NCBI GenBank assembly: GCA_950097015.1
Contig: CATNEN010000029.1
Location: 6,095,501-6,159,500 of the forward strand
Source: Macrostomum hystrix
Taxonomy: Eukaryota > Platyhelminthes > Macrostomidae
Length of the DNA stretch: 64,000 nt
Direction: 5' to 3'
The translations under genes were made by a program, and so were the position numbers. Of the stretch, positions 11,026-19,135 are shown piece after piece; within the stretch, counting starts at the first letter, position 1, and each line of letters begins with the position of its first letter. The notes beneath the pieces are model-generated. The model was not told the origin of the DNA. It made no database searches and saw only the letters and a list, made by a program, of their open reading frames with translations.

Positions 11026-11358
11026 ATGGCCGAATACGATGGACACGCCAGCGCCGTCCGCAGGGCTATCTATCCATGGCGGTATAGCCGCCATCGTAGC
11101 CGGTTGCGGTCGATGGCCGGAATAACAGCAGCCATGCTAGTGATCGCCGAGTATCCTGACGAGGTCGCTGCCATCCAGGCGACACCTGGCGTATCGATTG
11201 TTGAGATGCAAGAATGCGCCGACTATGTATTGCAGGGCCCGCCAACGCAGCAGCGTGTACGGGACCTGCTGGCAGCTCAAAACATCGAGCTGCAAGTCGG
11301 GTGCCTAAAGTGGTGGCGGATGGCAGGCAATCCGCCACATGAAAATGTAGAAACGTGA
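11026..11358 (+). CDS. Hypothetical 110 aa ORF
   Basis: ATG-initiated ORF preceded by a possible splice acceptor (ttaaactcag, about 10 nt upstream). Its composition is balanced, with a hydrophobic AGITAAMLVIAEYPDEV core and no recognised domain. It stops at TGA with a following AT-rich flank. It could be the last exon of a small gene or a chance ORF; there is no neighbour evidence for either. Confidence 0.3.
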   Translation: MAEYDGHASAVRRAIYPWRYSRHRSRLRSMAGITAAMLVIAEYPDEVAAIQATPGVSIVEMQECADYVLQGPPTQQRVRDLLAAQNIELQVGCLKWWRMAGNPPHENVET

Positions 11359-11594
11359 TATATAATTTATATAATGCGCCGTATTTCACATTCTGTGGTT
11401 TCAAAGTCCGAGGACATTCTAACGGTAGACTAATGAACGGTTTTAACGGTTTTCTTATTTACAAAAAATCAGATCGCCCATTCGGACGTTTAAATGATTT
11501 AAAGGGCTCGGAATTCAGACTGAGCCATAGAGAAAAAGATTCCATACTAAGAAGAAGCCCATGACAAGTCCTGTAAAAACGCTTGTAAAAACCG

Positions 11595-11921
11595 GTGAAG
11601 CAGTCACGACGCAGAATAAAGCAAATGTTAAAAGCGGTGACAAGCGTCAAGTCTAGAATTCCGTATGTGCTGCTTAAACGGATGCTCAGCGTTAGTAGGC
11701 TAGTCAAGTATAAGAAACGGTACAGGTCTTTGAAGCATCATATCACTGTAATGCAGACGAGAAGGCTCAAGTTGGCGCGTCGCATCTTGAAACTGAAACA
11801 GCATCGCAAGAAACTGTTGCTTCGGCAAGTCAAGCTACAGAGGTCACGTCTGGTCACTTACAAGGAGAGCTGTAAGTCCTCCACATGCAGCGTCTGCATT
11901 GAAAGCCGCTCATCTGGTTAG
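11595..11921 (+). CDS. Hypothetical Arg/Lys-rich ORF
   Basis: A 108-codon ORF very rich in Arg, Lys and Leu, with repeated RRLKLARRILKLKQHRKK-type heptads suggestive of a basic helix. Similar basic composition continues past the TAG in other frames until about 12140 (for example RIRRRIELRLKRIDKR). This suggests either a longer decayed gene or unseen introns. No family recognised; a nucleic-acid-binding or protamine-like role would be speculation. Confidence 0.3.
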   Translation: MKQSRRRIKQMLKAVTSVKSRIPYVLLKRMLSVSRLVKYKKRYRSLKHHITVMQTRRLKLARRILKLKQHRKKLLLRQVKLQRSRLVTYKESCKSSTCSVCIESRSSG

Positions 11922-12459
11922 AATACGCAGGCGCATCGAGTTACGATTAAAGAGAATTGACAAGAGAATTTCGACAAGCGCAGCACGACTACACTAACTG
12001 AAACAAAGGCGGGCTACGTTGAGCACAAGAATCGTTGCATCCTCCAATAGACTGCGAGATATTCATCGACGCATAGTGAATGGCAAAAAGCGAGTTCGAG
12101 AATTGAACACTTTAAGAATCGTCAGATTTAGGCCATCGCCAAGCAATCGGGTGAGTTCCCAAAACATAACTGATGAAGCCCATAAGATTTTTCAGTGATA
12201 TATATATAGTGAGTATGTATAGCGTTTTTTGGTTGTGCCTGCTAGTTTAGGTTTAGTGCATGGTTGTTCCTGTTTTCCTATCGGTTTTGATGCAGCAAAA
12301 TGATCACTTAAATCGACACTCCAATTTTACGAGTATATCCACTTAGTTCTGTTGTACTCCAGTCTTTTTATCTCTCATCCATGACTTTACAGTAAATAAA
12401 GAAAATTAACTCGTCGTTTTTTTAAATTTGTTTAACCTTAATTTTTTTCTGACGGTCAT
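11922..12459. other. Flank of the basic ORF, no further gene seen
   Basis: The first 220 nt keep an R/K-rich coding flavour interrupted by stops (see the basic ORF). The rest is AT-rich and holds an AATAAA on the plus strand near 12394. Confidence 0.4.
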
Positions 12460-12888
12460 TCAAGTGCTTTGGTACCCGCCGCGCCGCATAAATAGACGTC
12501 GAAGCCAGTCACAGCAGAATGTCGCGCCGTCGACAATCAAACCCGGCAGCGCCAGCCAGAAAGTGGTGTTTGGCACGGCGCTAGTGTTGACACCTTTTTT
12601 TAGTGCAAATGCGTTTACAGTGAAGCCGCCAACCAGGTAGACAAAGACGCTGACAAAGAGAATTATGAGCAGAATGTCGCCGCCACTCATTCCCCTGCCG
12701 CCGCCGCCACCGTCGGGCAAGCTCTCAACTTCGCAGGCATGTTTGGAAGTAAGCCTGCTCGAATAGATTACAGCGCTTGAACCGTCTGGAATGCCATCAT
12801 CCTGGGGCTCAAAGGCATCCGTCTCGGACTGAGAGCACACCATGCAGTGACACTTTGGACAGTCGGTTGAGACTGGCTTCGGCATCAC
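12460..12888 (-). CDS. Mannose-6-phosphate-receptor-like protein, membrane/C-terminal exon
   Basis: The minus-strand ORF encodes the end of an MRH-type luminal domain. A conserved-looking VIYSSRLTSKHAC block corresponds to the 'F.W.T..AC' end of the MRH fold. A Gly-rich linker follows, then one transmembrane helix (DILLIILFVSVFVYLVGGF), and a short cytosolic tail with PNTTFWLALPGLIVDG. The order TM, N-x-F-A/V, P-x-x-x-F-W, L-x-D-G is typical of cation-dependent M6P receptors and their invertebrate relatives, which sort lysosomal enzymes between Golgi and endosome. The true 5' edge of this exon is uncertain: an in-frame stop lies just upstream. The partner exon is at 13587-13290. Confidence 0.65.
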   Translation of the reverse strand: MMPKPVSTDCPKCHCMVCSQSETDAFEPQDDGIPDGSSAVIYSSRLTSKHACEVESLPDGGGGGRGMSGGDILLIILFVSVFVYLVGGFTVNAFALKKGVNTSAVPNTTFWLALPGLIVDGATFCCDWLRRLFMRRGGYQST

Positions 12889-13289
12889 GGCTTGTATACT
12901 TTATAAATAAGCCATTGTCCTGAGCATAGTCGAACTCAGCCGATTCTTGCGTGCCCAGTGCAAATTCCTTTAGTCAGTTGAAATTTAAATTGAAAAAAAA
13001 ATTTGTTTGAAAAAACTTTTAGAATCGATACTGAAAAAAACACAATATGCACTGCACTTTAGACGCAACTTCGAGCTCCACATCTGCTATCGAATTACTT
13101 TAGTGACTTGACGAAGCCATATCATATAGTTCTCTTATATTCTTTGCTACTGTCTATTATGACTCTTCCTTGTTTTCTGTTCTACAATTCACTTTTGCAG
13201 GTGAAAGAGTGACCACCTAAAAACTAAAGAGTTCTTTCCTGGAATTCTTACCGATCAATGCTCTATACGAATGGTTAAAAATTTCAAAA

Positions 13290-13587
13290 TTTCAAAATTA
13301 ATTTTTTTGAGACTGCAACATTGCCAGCGCCCTTGCACTGAAAACCAAAGCACGGATTGAATGAGTAGACCTAATAGCCTGCTGGTCCTCTCCACCCGTT
13401 TGAAATGATAACCGTCTCGGCTGGCCAACGGCGTCAAATCGATGTACTTTCCAGACTCTGTCTGGCACTGGCAGCTGCTGATTTTCTTAGCGCACTTCAC
13501 CTGCTGTGCGATAGCTAGAGGCAGCGTTGCAAGCAAGAGGCAGCTGGCTGCGAACAGTAGGAGGGTGCCTTTTTGCTGAGTGAGCAT
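13290..13587 (-). pseudogene. Mannose-6-phosphate-receptor-like, signal-peptide exon with frame break
   Basis: Starts at ATG 13587-13585 with a clear signal peptide (LLLFAASCLLLATLPLAIAQ). The start of an MRH domain follows: paired cysteines (CAKKISSCQC), then Y-I-D-L-T-P-L. After VERTSR the conserved continuation YSFNPCFGFQCKGAGNVAV is present but in the +1 frame, so one base appears inserted or deleted near 13365-13370. No intron that short is plausible. The middle of the MRH domain is not found between here and 12888. Either a pseudogene, a sequencing/assembly error, or a gene whose middle exon I cannot see. Confidence 0.55.
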
Positions 13588-14019
13588 TCGATCAATCAGT
13601 TCGCTTCAAAAACCAAAAAAAATTTTTAACAAGCAGCTAGACTGCAATGAAAGTTTTCTGTTTGTGCTTATACGTATCAGTTTTTTCAGTTTTTCCACTT
13701 TTTCTTAACTCTCAGTAAAAGAAATTGTATGCACGTAGATAAGCAAGACTTAATGAATACAAGCCAGGCACTTGAGATAGGACTTGAAAGAAAATGAGAG
13801 AGGACGACCGAGTTATATCTGGCACCAGCAAGCCTGGTGGTTTTCCTTATTCAGTGATTGTTAAATTTATTGTGCAGACCTCGGAATACAGCTCATATAA
13901 AATTGTAGGTCGACAGAGAAGTAATTGGGCAAGGCCCAAGAAAGTAAATTTTTGTCGAAGCATGCTGTTATAATATTTTTCATCGAACTTTACAATCGAA
14001 ATGTTTCAAATTGTCTGTT
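13588..14019. other. Upstream flank, no gene seen
   Basis: AT-rich DNA between the receptor-like gene and the retrotransposon insertion site. I see no ORF of note or RNA gene. Confidence 0.5.
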
Positions 14020-14024
14020 GTAAT

Positions 14025-14356
14025 TGTTGTATTCTTGAAGTAACGAATACAGAGATTCCGATTGTAGTGTTGGTAAATGTAAGTATAGCGCCGAAAGGAG
14101 CACTCGGCAGTCGACTGGATAAGCGTGTATTTGTAACAGCAGTATTATTAAATACTGGAAAGGTCTTGAGTGTGTGCACCGCGCGGGGGTTTCTATTTAT
14201 AGCCTGGGGAGCGAGTGGGAGAACTTTCTAGAAAGTTCTCATAGATAGCCCGCGGGGGAGGCGCAGAGAAGATTCTGGAAACAACAGAGTGTTATAACAA
14301 GTGGTAGAAAGTTCTAGAAAACTATTTACGGAATTATCGTAACGAAACCCACAACA
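14025..14356 (-). repeat. 3' LTR of the Ty3 element
   Basis: 332 bp, same length and, as read, same sequence as the LTR at 18799-19130. Ends form the short inverted repeat TGTTG/CAACA. In minus-strand orientation it carries heat-shock elements at 14307-14319, 14268-14280 and 14221-14238, then a TATA box at 14201-14194. Confidence 0.97.
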
Positions 14357-14367
14357 CCTCCCCACCA
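14357..14367 (-). other. Polypurine tract of the Ty3 element
   Basis: Minus strand reads GGTGGGGAGG immediately before the 3' LTR, the expected position for the plus-strand primer of reverse transcription. Confidence 0.7.
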
Positions 14368-14394
14368 AAACTGTGAGTACAGCTGATAGAAAGT

Positions 14395-17300
14395 CTATAA
14401 GTCCATTTGTAGCCGTGGCTTTCGCTGCCTAGCCGACCGTCGTGGATTATCTGGTCCGTAGGGCGGCGGGTGTTGGACTTGGTCCGGCGCTCGCCATCCT
14501 GGAGGCCTGGGTCGAGATCCTGGATGTGCCACCGCTGGTGTGGCCGGCAGCATCAGGTGGCCAGCCGTTTCGTTTTGTTGAGTCGGCAGTGATCCTGGCT
14601 CGCCGTCTTCCGCGGACACGTGTCGCGGTTGAAGCTGGTCGAAGTGCCGTCGCCACACCGGGCCGCTTGGGACAACCTTGACGTTGACGCTGCGGCTGCC
14701 GTGCCGCTTGGTGACCACTGCCGGAACCCAGCGGCCTTCCTTCTCGCGGCGTGGTCCGTAGTAGCGAGCGTAGACCGGATCTCCGACGTTGTAGCCTTCT
14801 CGGACGCGAGACACCTTTTTCCGAGCTCTGGACTCTTCGGCCTGCTTGACTTGGCGATCCTGGGCGAGATGGGCTGGAGATGGCAGCAGAGTATCAATCT
14901 GCGTCCTGATCTGCCGGCCATTTAGGAGTTCGCTCGGAGAGTAGCCGTTGACCGCAGGAGTCCGTCGGTACTGCATCAGGAACTGCTGTAGCGCCCTGGC
15001 AGGTGGCAGGCTGGATTTCTTCAGGGCCTTCTTGAAGGTCTGAACCAGTCGTTCGGCCGCTCCGTTTGTTGCAGGATGATACGGAGCTCCTGTGAGGTGC
15101 GCGATGCCGTGTTCGCGACACCAAGCTTGAAACTCCTCAGCCATGAATGCCGCTGCATTGTCTGTGACGATGGCGTGAGGGTAGCCGAAGTGGGCGAAGT
15201 CTTCTTCCAGAAGCTCGATCGTTGCCCGCGTTGACATGGATTGCGTCGGGTGTATGCACGGGTACTTCGAGTAGGCGTCCGTGAGCACTAGCCAGTTGGT
15301 GCCGAGGAAGTTGACTGCGTGATCCAGATGTAGGCGACTCCAAGGCTTCTCAGGCATCATCCACGGATGGACGGCGGCCTTTGGCGGATGATTTTGGTGC
15401 TCAGCACAGCTGTGGCAGCCGTGGCACAGGTGCTCGACGTCGTCGTCGATGTTCGGCCAGTAGACTGCCGATCGAGCCAGCTGCTTCATCCTCTGTATTC
15501 CAAAGTGTCCGAGGTGGAGGATTTTCAGCACCTCATTCCGGAGGTTCCGAGGAATCACAAGACGACAGCCATGCAGAAGACATCCGTTGCAGCAGGACAG
15601 CGAATCTTTGACCTTCCGCAGGCGGGCCAGCTCAGCGTCCTCGTCTCGTCCGATTGGCGGCCAACCTTCTCGACAGTAGCGCATGGCGGTGGAGATGACT
15701 GGGTCCCTCGATGATTCCTTGGCTACGGCTGAGGCGTCAGCCGGCCGGATCTGCAGGCTCAGGACCTTGATCGCACAGACCATGTCGAAGTCGGCTGTGC
15801 TCTCCTCCCCGTCGAAGTCTAGGTCGTCTCCGACTGGCAGGCGACTCAGGGCGTCCGCATTTCCGTGACTCTTCGTCTGGCGGTACTCGATTTCGTAGGT
15901 GAAATTGTGGAGCAGGTTCGCCCAACGAGCCAGTCGGTTTGCCGCCATCACTGGTGTCTCCTTCTCGGGCCCGAATAGAGAAATCAACGGCTTATGGTCC
16001 GTGACCAGGATGAACTTGCGGTTGAACAAGTATTGGAAAAACTTCTTTAGGCCGAAGATGATTGAAAGGGCTTCCTTCTGAATCTGAGGATAGCGGCGCT
16101 GAGCATCCGTCAGAGACTTTGAAGCGTTGGCGATCGGCCGCTCGCTACCATCCGGGTAGCGGTGGAACAGGACGGCGCCGATCCCGACGTTGGATGCGTC
16201 GCAGGAGAGCCCGAGAGGGAGGTCGGCATTGTAGTGGACCAGCACGTTGTCCGACGAGAGCTCCTCCTTGATCTGTTCGAAGGCCCGCTGCTCCGCGTCG
16301 CCCCATGTCCATGGTGCGTCCTTCCTGGTGAGTCGGTACAGCGGCTCAGAGATCGTGGCCATGCTTGGCGGCAGAAACTTTGCGTAGAACTGGACCGAGC
16401 CGAGGAATGACCGGAGGCTGGACACGTCCTTTGGTGGAGGCATTTCGCGGACAGCGTCCACCTTGGTTCCCTTGGCGATGCCTTCTTTCGACAGTACATA
16501 GCCAAGGTACTCGATGCTGGGCATGGCGAATTTGCACTTCTCCCGTCGGCAGCGAAGTCCCTTGTCAGAAAGGCGTTGGAAAAGCCGGCGTAGGTTTGCG
16601 AGATGCTCATCAGCGGTCGCGCCGCCGACCAGGTAGTCGTCCAAGTAGAAAACGACTCCGGGCAGATCACCGGCTACCATTTCCATGATGAACTGGAACT
16701 CACCCACTGCAGACTTCGGGCCGAAAGCGAGCCGCTTCTGAAGAAGCACACCCCGGTGGGTGCTCAGTGCCAGGCGCCTCTGACTCATCGGTCCCAACTC
16801 GATCTGGTTGTAGGCGTCGGCCAGATCTACCTTTGAGAAGCAGTAGCTGCCTCCCAGCTTCTGTAGCAGTTCCTCTGGGAGGGGCAGCGGGTGACGGTTG
16901 TCTTCCAGCTGCGGGTTGATAGTGCACGAGTAGTCTCCGCAGACTCGCAGTTTCGGCTGCTCTGAGCCGGTCGAGGGCTTTCGCACGGGGACCACGGGCG
17001 TCCCGTAGTCATTGAAGTCAGTAGGCTCCCAGATGCCTCTCCTGATGCCCTCGTCGTAGGCGCGCTCGAGCTCCTCGCGGATGGCGAAGGGGACAGGCCT
17101 AGCCTTCCGGAACACCGGCTTTGCATCCGGGTTAAACTGCAACTCGAGCTTGAAGTCCTTGAGGCAACCCAGCTCGTCCTTCCACAGGTCCGGGAATTCG
17201 TCGCAAAGATTTCGGCAGGCCTTTTGAAGAGCCTCGTCCGGCAGCAGGTGGTCAAACACTGCGTTGACTTCTTGAATGGCGCTGGCAGCGCCGAGCAGTT

Positions 17301-18507
17301 TGTCGACGGAGATTCCCAACAGCTTCGTGGCGGTCCGGCCGAGTAGATTCAAGCCGGGCACCTGTGTGACGATGTACTGGATGTCGTGCTCAGGAGCTGA
17401 GCCAGGCAATGTCGTTTTCCCGACGAAGGTACCTAGTACAGGTAAGTCGTGTCGGCTGGCGGACTCGTAGCGTGACATCGCTACTTCGAGCGGCGGCGTC
17501 CCCAGCTTCTTCCAGAATGACTCTGTGATGAAGTTGCCGTTTGTCGCAGTGTCGACCTCGATGGCGAGAGCCTTGCCTTGGATGTGGATCGACACTTCCA
17601 GCTTAGGCAGGTCGTCCTCGGTTCGGGCTACAGCATGTACAAGCACATGCTCCTCGACCTGTTTCACTGGCTTCTTGAAGTTCGCCGCAAGGGCAGATCC
17701 TTTGGCCTTGGAACGGCAGACAGATTCTAGGTGACCCACCTTTTTGCAGTGCCGGCAGGTCGCGTCTTTGAATCGGCAATCGTTTGCCCGATGGTTCTTC
17801 GCTCCGCAGCGGTAGCACGAACCAGACGCAGAGTCAGTAGTAGACCTGGAAGCAGTAGAATCTGTCGTAAATTTCGCCGAAGTGGCTCCGGGTCGCCGAA
17901 CCTTCTGCTTAACCTTGTTAACGGGGCTGGATTTGTCGCCGTAAACCGTCTCCTTGGCGACTCGGGCGGCTTCCTCTGTCTCGATGGCGATCTCGACAGC
18001 CCGGGCGAACGTGAGCTCTTCCACCTTTAATTTGAACAAAGCTTTGAGTACTGCTTCGTTCCTCACTGAGCAGATGAAACGCGTGCGCAGCGCCTCGTCC
18101 AGTGGATCTTTGATGGAAGAGAAATCGCAGGTGGTTGCGTCCTGGCGGATTCTCGCAGCCAGTTCCTGGATCGTCTCACCCGGTTTCCGCCGCATGTCGC
18201 TCCAGAACCGGAAACGCTCCCGCACGATGAAGCGCTTGGTGTCATACTGTTCTTCCATGAACTTCTCAATCTCGTCCATAGTGAGCGTGTTGATCTCCTT
18301 CCGCGGCGTCTGCTGCGCTGCCAAGTTTGAGAGAAGCTTGTAGACAGACGGAGACTGGTTCGTCAGGAACACCTGAGCCTTCTTGTCGTCGGGTATGGAG
18401 TTCGCGCCCGTGAAGGTGCAGAATCTGGCCAAGTAGTCGGGCCAGAGCTCGGACGTGGCGTCGAATGGCGAGAAACCCGGAGTCGACGTCGTCACATGTG
18501 TCGGCAA
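14395..18507 (-). CDS. Ty3/gypsy Gag-Pol polyprotein
   Basis: A single open frame of about 1,370 codons. In order: Gag capsid-like region (1-200); two CCHC zinc knuckles (about 229-263); retropepsin (about residue 317); reverse transcriptase with YLDD (about 621); RNase H (CDASNVGIGAV, TDHKPL); integrase with HH-CC zinc site (HLGHFGIQRMK...CHGC) and D-D-E residues in LDHA, VTDNAAAF and NGAAERL (about 1059, 1113, 1153). No chromodomain. The frame has no ATG near its 5' end: the first in-frame codons after the upstream TAA are ACC GCT GCA GCT TTG. Translation therefore probably depends on the leader ORF upstream (18699-18547, same frame). The protease motif reads DTA rather than the usual D-S/T-G. 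Confidence 0.95.
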   Translation of the reverse strand: MPTHVTTSTPGFSPFDATSELWPDYLARFCTFTGANSIPDDKKAQVFLTNQSPSVYKLLSNLAAQQTPRKEINTLTMDEIEKFMEEQYDTKRFIVRERFRFWSDMRRKPGETIQELAARIRQDATTCDFSSIKDPLDEALRTRFICSVRNEAVLKALFKLKVEELTFARAVEIAIETEEAARVAKETVYGDKSSPVNKVKQKVRRPGATSAKFTTDSTASRSTTDSASGSCYRCGAKNHRANDCRFKDATCRHCKKVGHLESVCRSKAKGSALAANFKKPVKQVEEHVLVHAVARTEDDLPKLEVSIHIQGKALAIEVDTATNGNFITESFWKKLGTPPLEVAMSRYESASRHDLPVLGTFVGKTTLPGSAPEHDIQYIVTQVPGLNLLGRTATKLLGISVDKLLGAASAIQEVNAVFDHLLPDEALQKACRNLCDEFPDLWKDELGCLKDFKLELQFNPDAKPVFRKARPVPFAIREELERAYDEGIRRGIWEPTDFNDYGTPVVPVRKPSTGSEQPKLRVCGDYSCTINPQLEDNRHPLPLPEELLQKLGGSYCFSKVDLADAYNQIELGPMSQRRLALSTHRGVLLQKRLAFGPKSAVGEFQFIMEMVAGDLPGVVFYLDDYLVGGATADEHLANLRRLFQRLSDKGLRCRREKCKFAMPSIEYLGYVLSKEGIAKGTKVDAVREMPPPKDVSSLRSFLGSVQFYAKFLPPSMATISEPLYRLTRKDAPWTWGDAEQRAFEQIKEELSSDNVLVHYNADLPLGLSCDASNVGIGAVLFHRYPDGSERPIANASKSLTDAQRRYPQIQKEALSIIFGLKKFFQYLFNRKFILVTDHKPLISLFGPEKETPVMAANRLARWANLLHNFTYEIEYRQTKSHGNADALSRLPVGDDLDFDGEESTADFDMVCAIKVLSLQIRPADASAVAKESSRDPVISTAMRYCREGWPPIGRDEDAELARLRKVKDSLSCCNGCLLHGCRLVIPRNLRNEVLKILHLGHFGIQRMKQLARSAVYWPNIDDDVEHLCHGCHSCAEHQNHPPKAAVHPWMMPEKPWSRLHLDHAVNFLGTNWLVLTDAYSKYPCIHPTQSMSTRATIELLEEDFAHFGYPHAIVTDNAAAFMAEEFQAWCREHGIAHLTGAPYHPATNGAAERLVQTFKKALKKSSLPPARALQQFLMQYRRTPAVNGYSPSELLNGRQIRTQIDTLLPSPAHLAQDRQVKQAEESRARKKVSRVREGYNVGDPVYARYYGPRREKEGRWVPAVVTKRHGSRSVNVKVVPSGPVWRRHFDQLQPRHVSAEDGEPGSLPTQQNETAGHLMLPATPAVAHPGSRPRPPGWRAPDQVQHPPPYGPDNPRRSARQRKPRLQMDL

Positions 18508-18528
18508 AGCTGCAGCGGTTTAAACTGT

Positions 18529-18552
18529 GTTTAGCTGTGTCGACAGCTAAAC
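18529..18552 (-). promoter_or_regulatory. Perfect 10 bp hairpin between two in-frame stops of gag
   Basis: GTTTAGCTGT and its exact reverse complement flank a GTCG loop. The hairpin covers the TAG that ends the leader ORF and lies just before the TAA that precedes the long gag-pol frame. It is a candidate recoding or re-initiation element; function is inferred from position only. Confidence 0.55.
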
Positions 18553-18699
18553 ATTAACTTGGGACTGGTCCGCTGCAGGCTTTAGAGACCGAATGAGGTC
18601 GAGCATCATCTGCCGGTCAGCGTTCCGCTGTTGGCGTTCTTCTTCCATCTGCTGCCGTAGGAGGCTGATTATATCCTCGTCTTGCATCGTTTCGGGCAT
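18547..18699 (-). CDS. Gag leader ORF (Gag N-terminus) of the Ty3 element
   Basis: ATG at 18699-18697 opens a 50-codon ORF (TAG at 18549-18547) in the same frame as the 1,370-codon frame. It starts MPETMQDEDIISLLRQQMEE and is Gln/Glu-rich, like the coiled N-terminus of Mag-type Gag proteins. Two stops (TAG and TAA, 33 nt apart) separate it from gag-pol. Either stop readthrough, splicing or re-initiation would be needed to express the rest. Confidence 0.65.
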   Translation of the reverse strand: MPETMQDEDIISLLRQQMEEERQQRNADRQMMLDLIRSLKPAADQSQVNV

Positions 18700-18771
18700 G
18701 ATTGTAGTAGCTTGATCCTTCGGTCAATAGTGACAGTCGTTGTAGATTAGACGTCCTCGAAGTTGATCAAG

Positions 18772-18789
18772 ATCCTGCTTGCGACGCCA
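18772..18789 (-). other. Putative primer-binding site
   Basis: Nine bases inside the 5' LTR the minus strand reads TGGCGTCGCAAGCAGGATC. TGG at this position matches pairing to a tRNA 3' CCA end. The tRNA species was not identified. Confidence 0.55.
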
Positions 18790-18798
18790 GAAAATCCC

Positions 18799-19130
18799 TG
18801 TTGTATTCTTGAAGTAACGAATACAGAGATTCCGATTGTAGTGTTGGTAAATGTAAGTATAGCGCCGAAAGGAGCACTCGGCAGTCGACTGGATAAGCGT
18901 GTATTTGTAACAGCAGTATTATTAAATACTGGAAAGGTCTTGAGTGTGTGCACCGCGCGGGGGTTTCTATTTATAGCCTGGGGAGCGAGTGGGAGAACTT
19001 TCTAGAAAGTTCTCATAGATAGCCCGCGGGGGAGGCGCAGAGAAGATTCTGGAAACAACAGAGTGTTATAACAAGTGGTAGAAAGTTCTAGAAAACTATT
19101 TACGGAATTATCGTAACGAAACCCACAACA
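18799..19130 (-). repeat. 5' LTR of the Ty3 element
   Basis: 332 bp copy that drives the element on the minus strand. Ends and length are identical to the LTR at 14025-14356. It contains the promoter described in the next entry. Confidence 0.97.
18968..19093 (-). promoter_or_regulatory. Heat-shock-type LTR promoter: three perfect HSEs plus TATA
   Basis: In transcription order: GAAnnTTCnnGAA at 19093-19081; GAAnnTTCnnGAA (GAAGATTCTGGAA on the plus strand) at 19054-19042; a four-unit GAACTTTCTAGAAAGTTC at 19012-18995; a TATAAATA box at 18975-18968. All pentamers match the HSF-binding consensus nGAAn in alternating orientation without mismatch. The last element sits 19 nt upstream of TATA, the arrangement of classic heat-shock promoters. 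That HSF drives this element is inference. Confidence 0.75.
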
Positions 19131-19135
19131 GTAAT

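Larger units (their letters stand above)
14020..19135 (-). mobile_element. Ty3/gypsy LTR retrotransposon, apparently full length
   Basis: A complete element transcribed on the minus strand. Two 332 bp LTRs (14025-14356 and 18799-19130) begin TGTTG and end CAACA. The insertion is flanked by a 5 bp target duplication GTAAT (14020-14024 and 19131-19135). Inside lie a putative primer-binding site next to the right (5') LTR, a short leader ORF, a 1,370-codon gag-pol frame in canonical Ty3 order (PR-RT-RNaseH-INT), and a purine-rich tract next to the left (3') LTR. I found no difference between the LTRs on reading, implying recent insertion. Confidence 0.97.
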
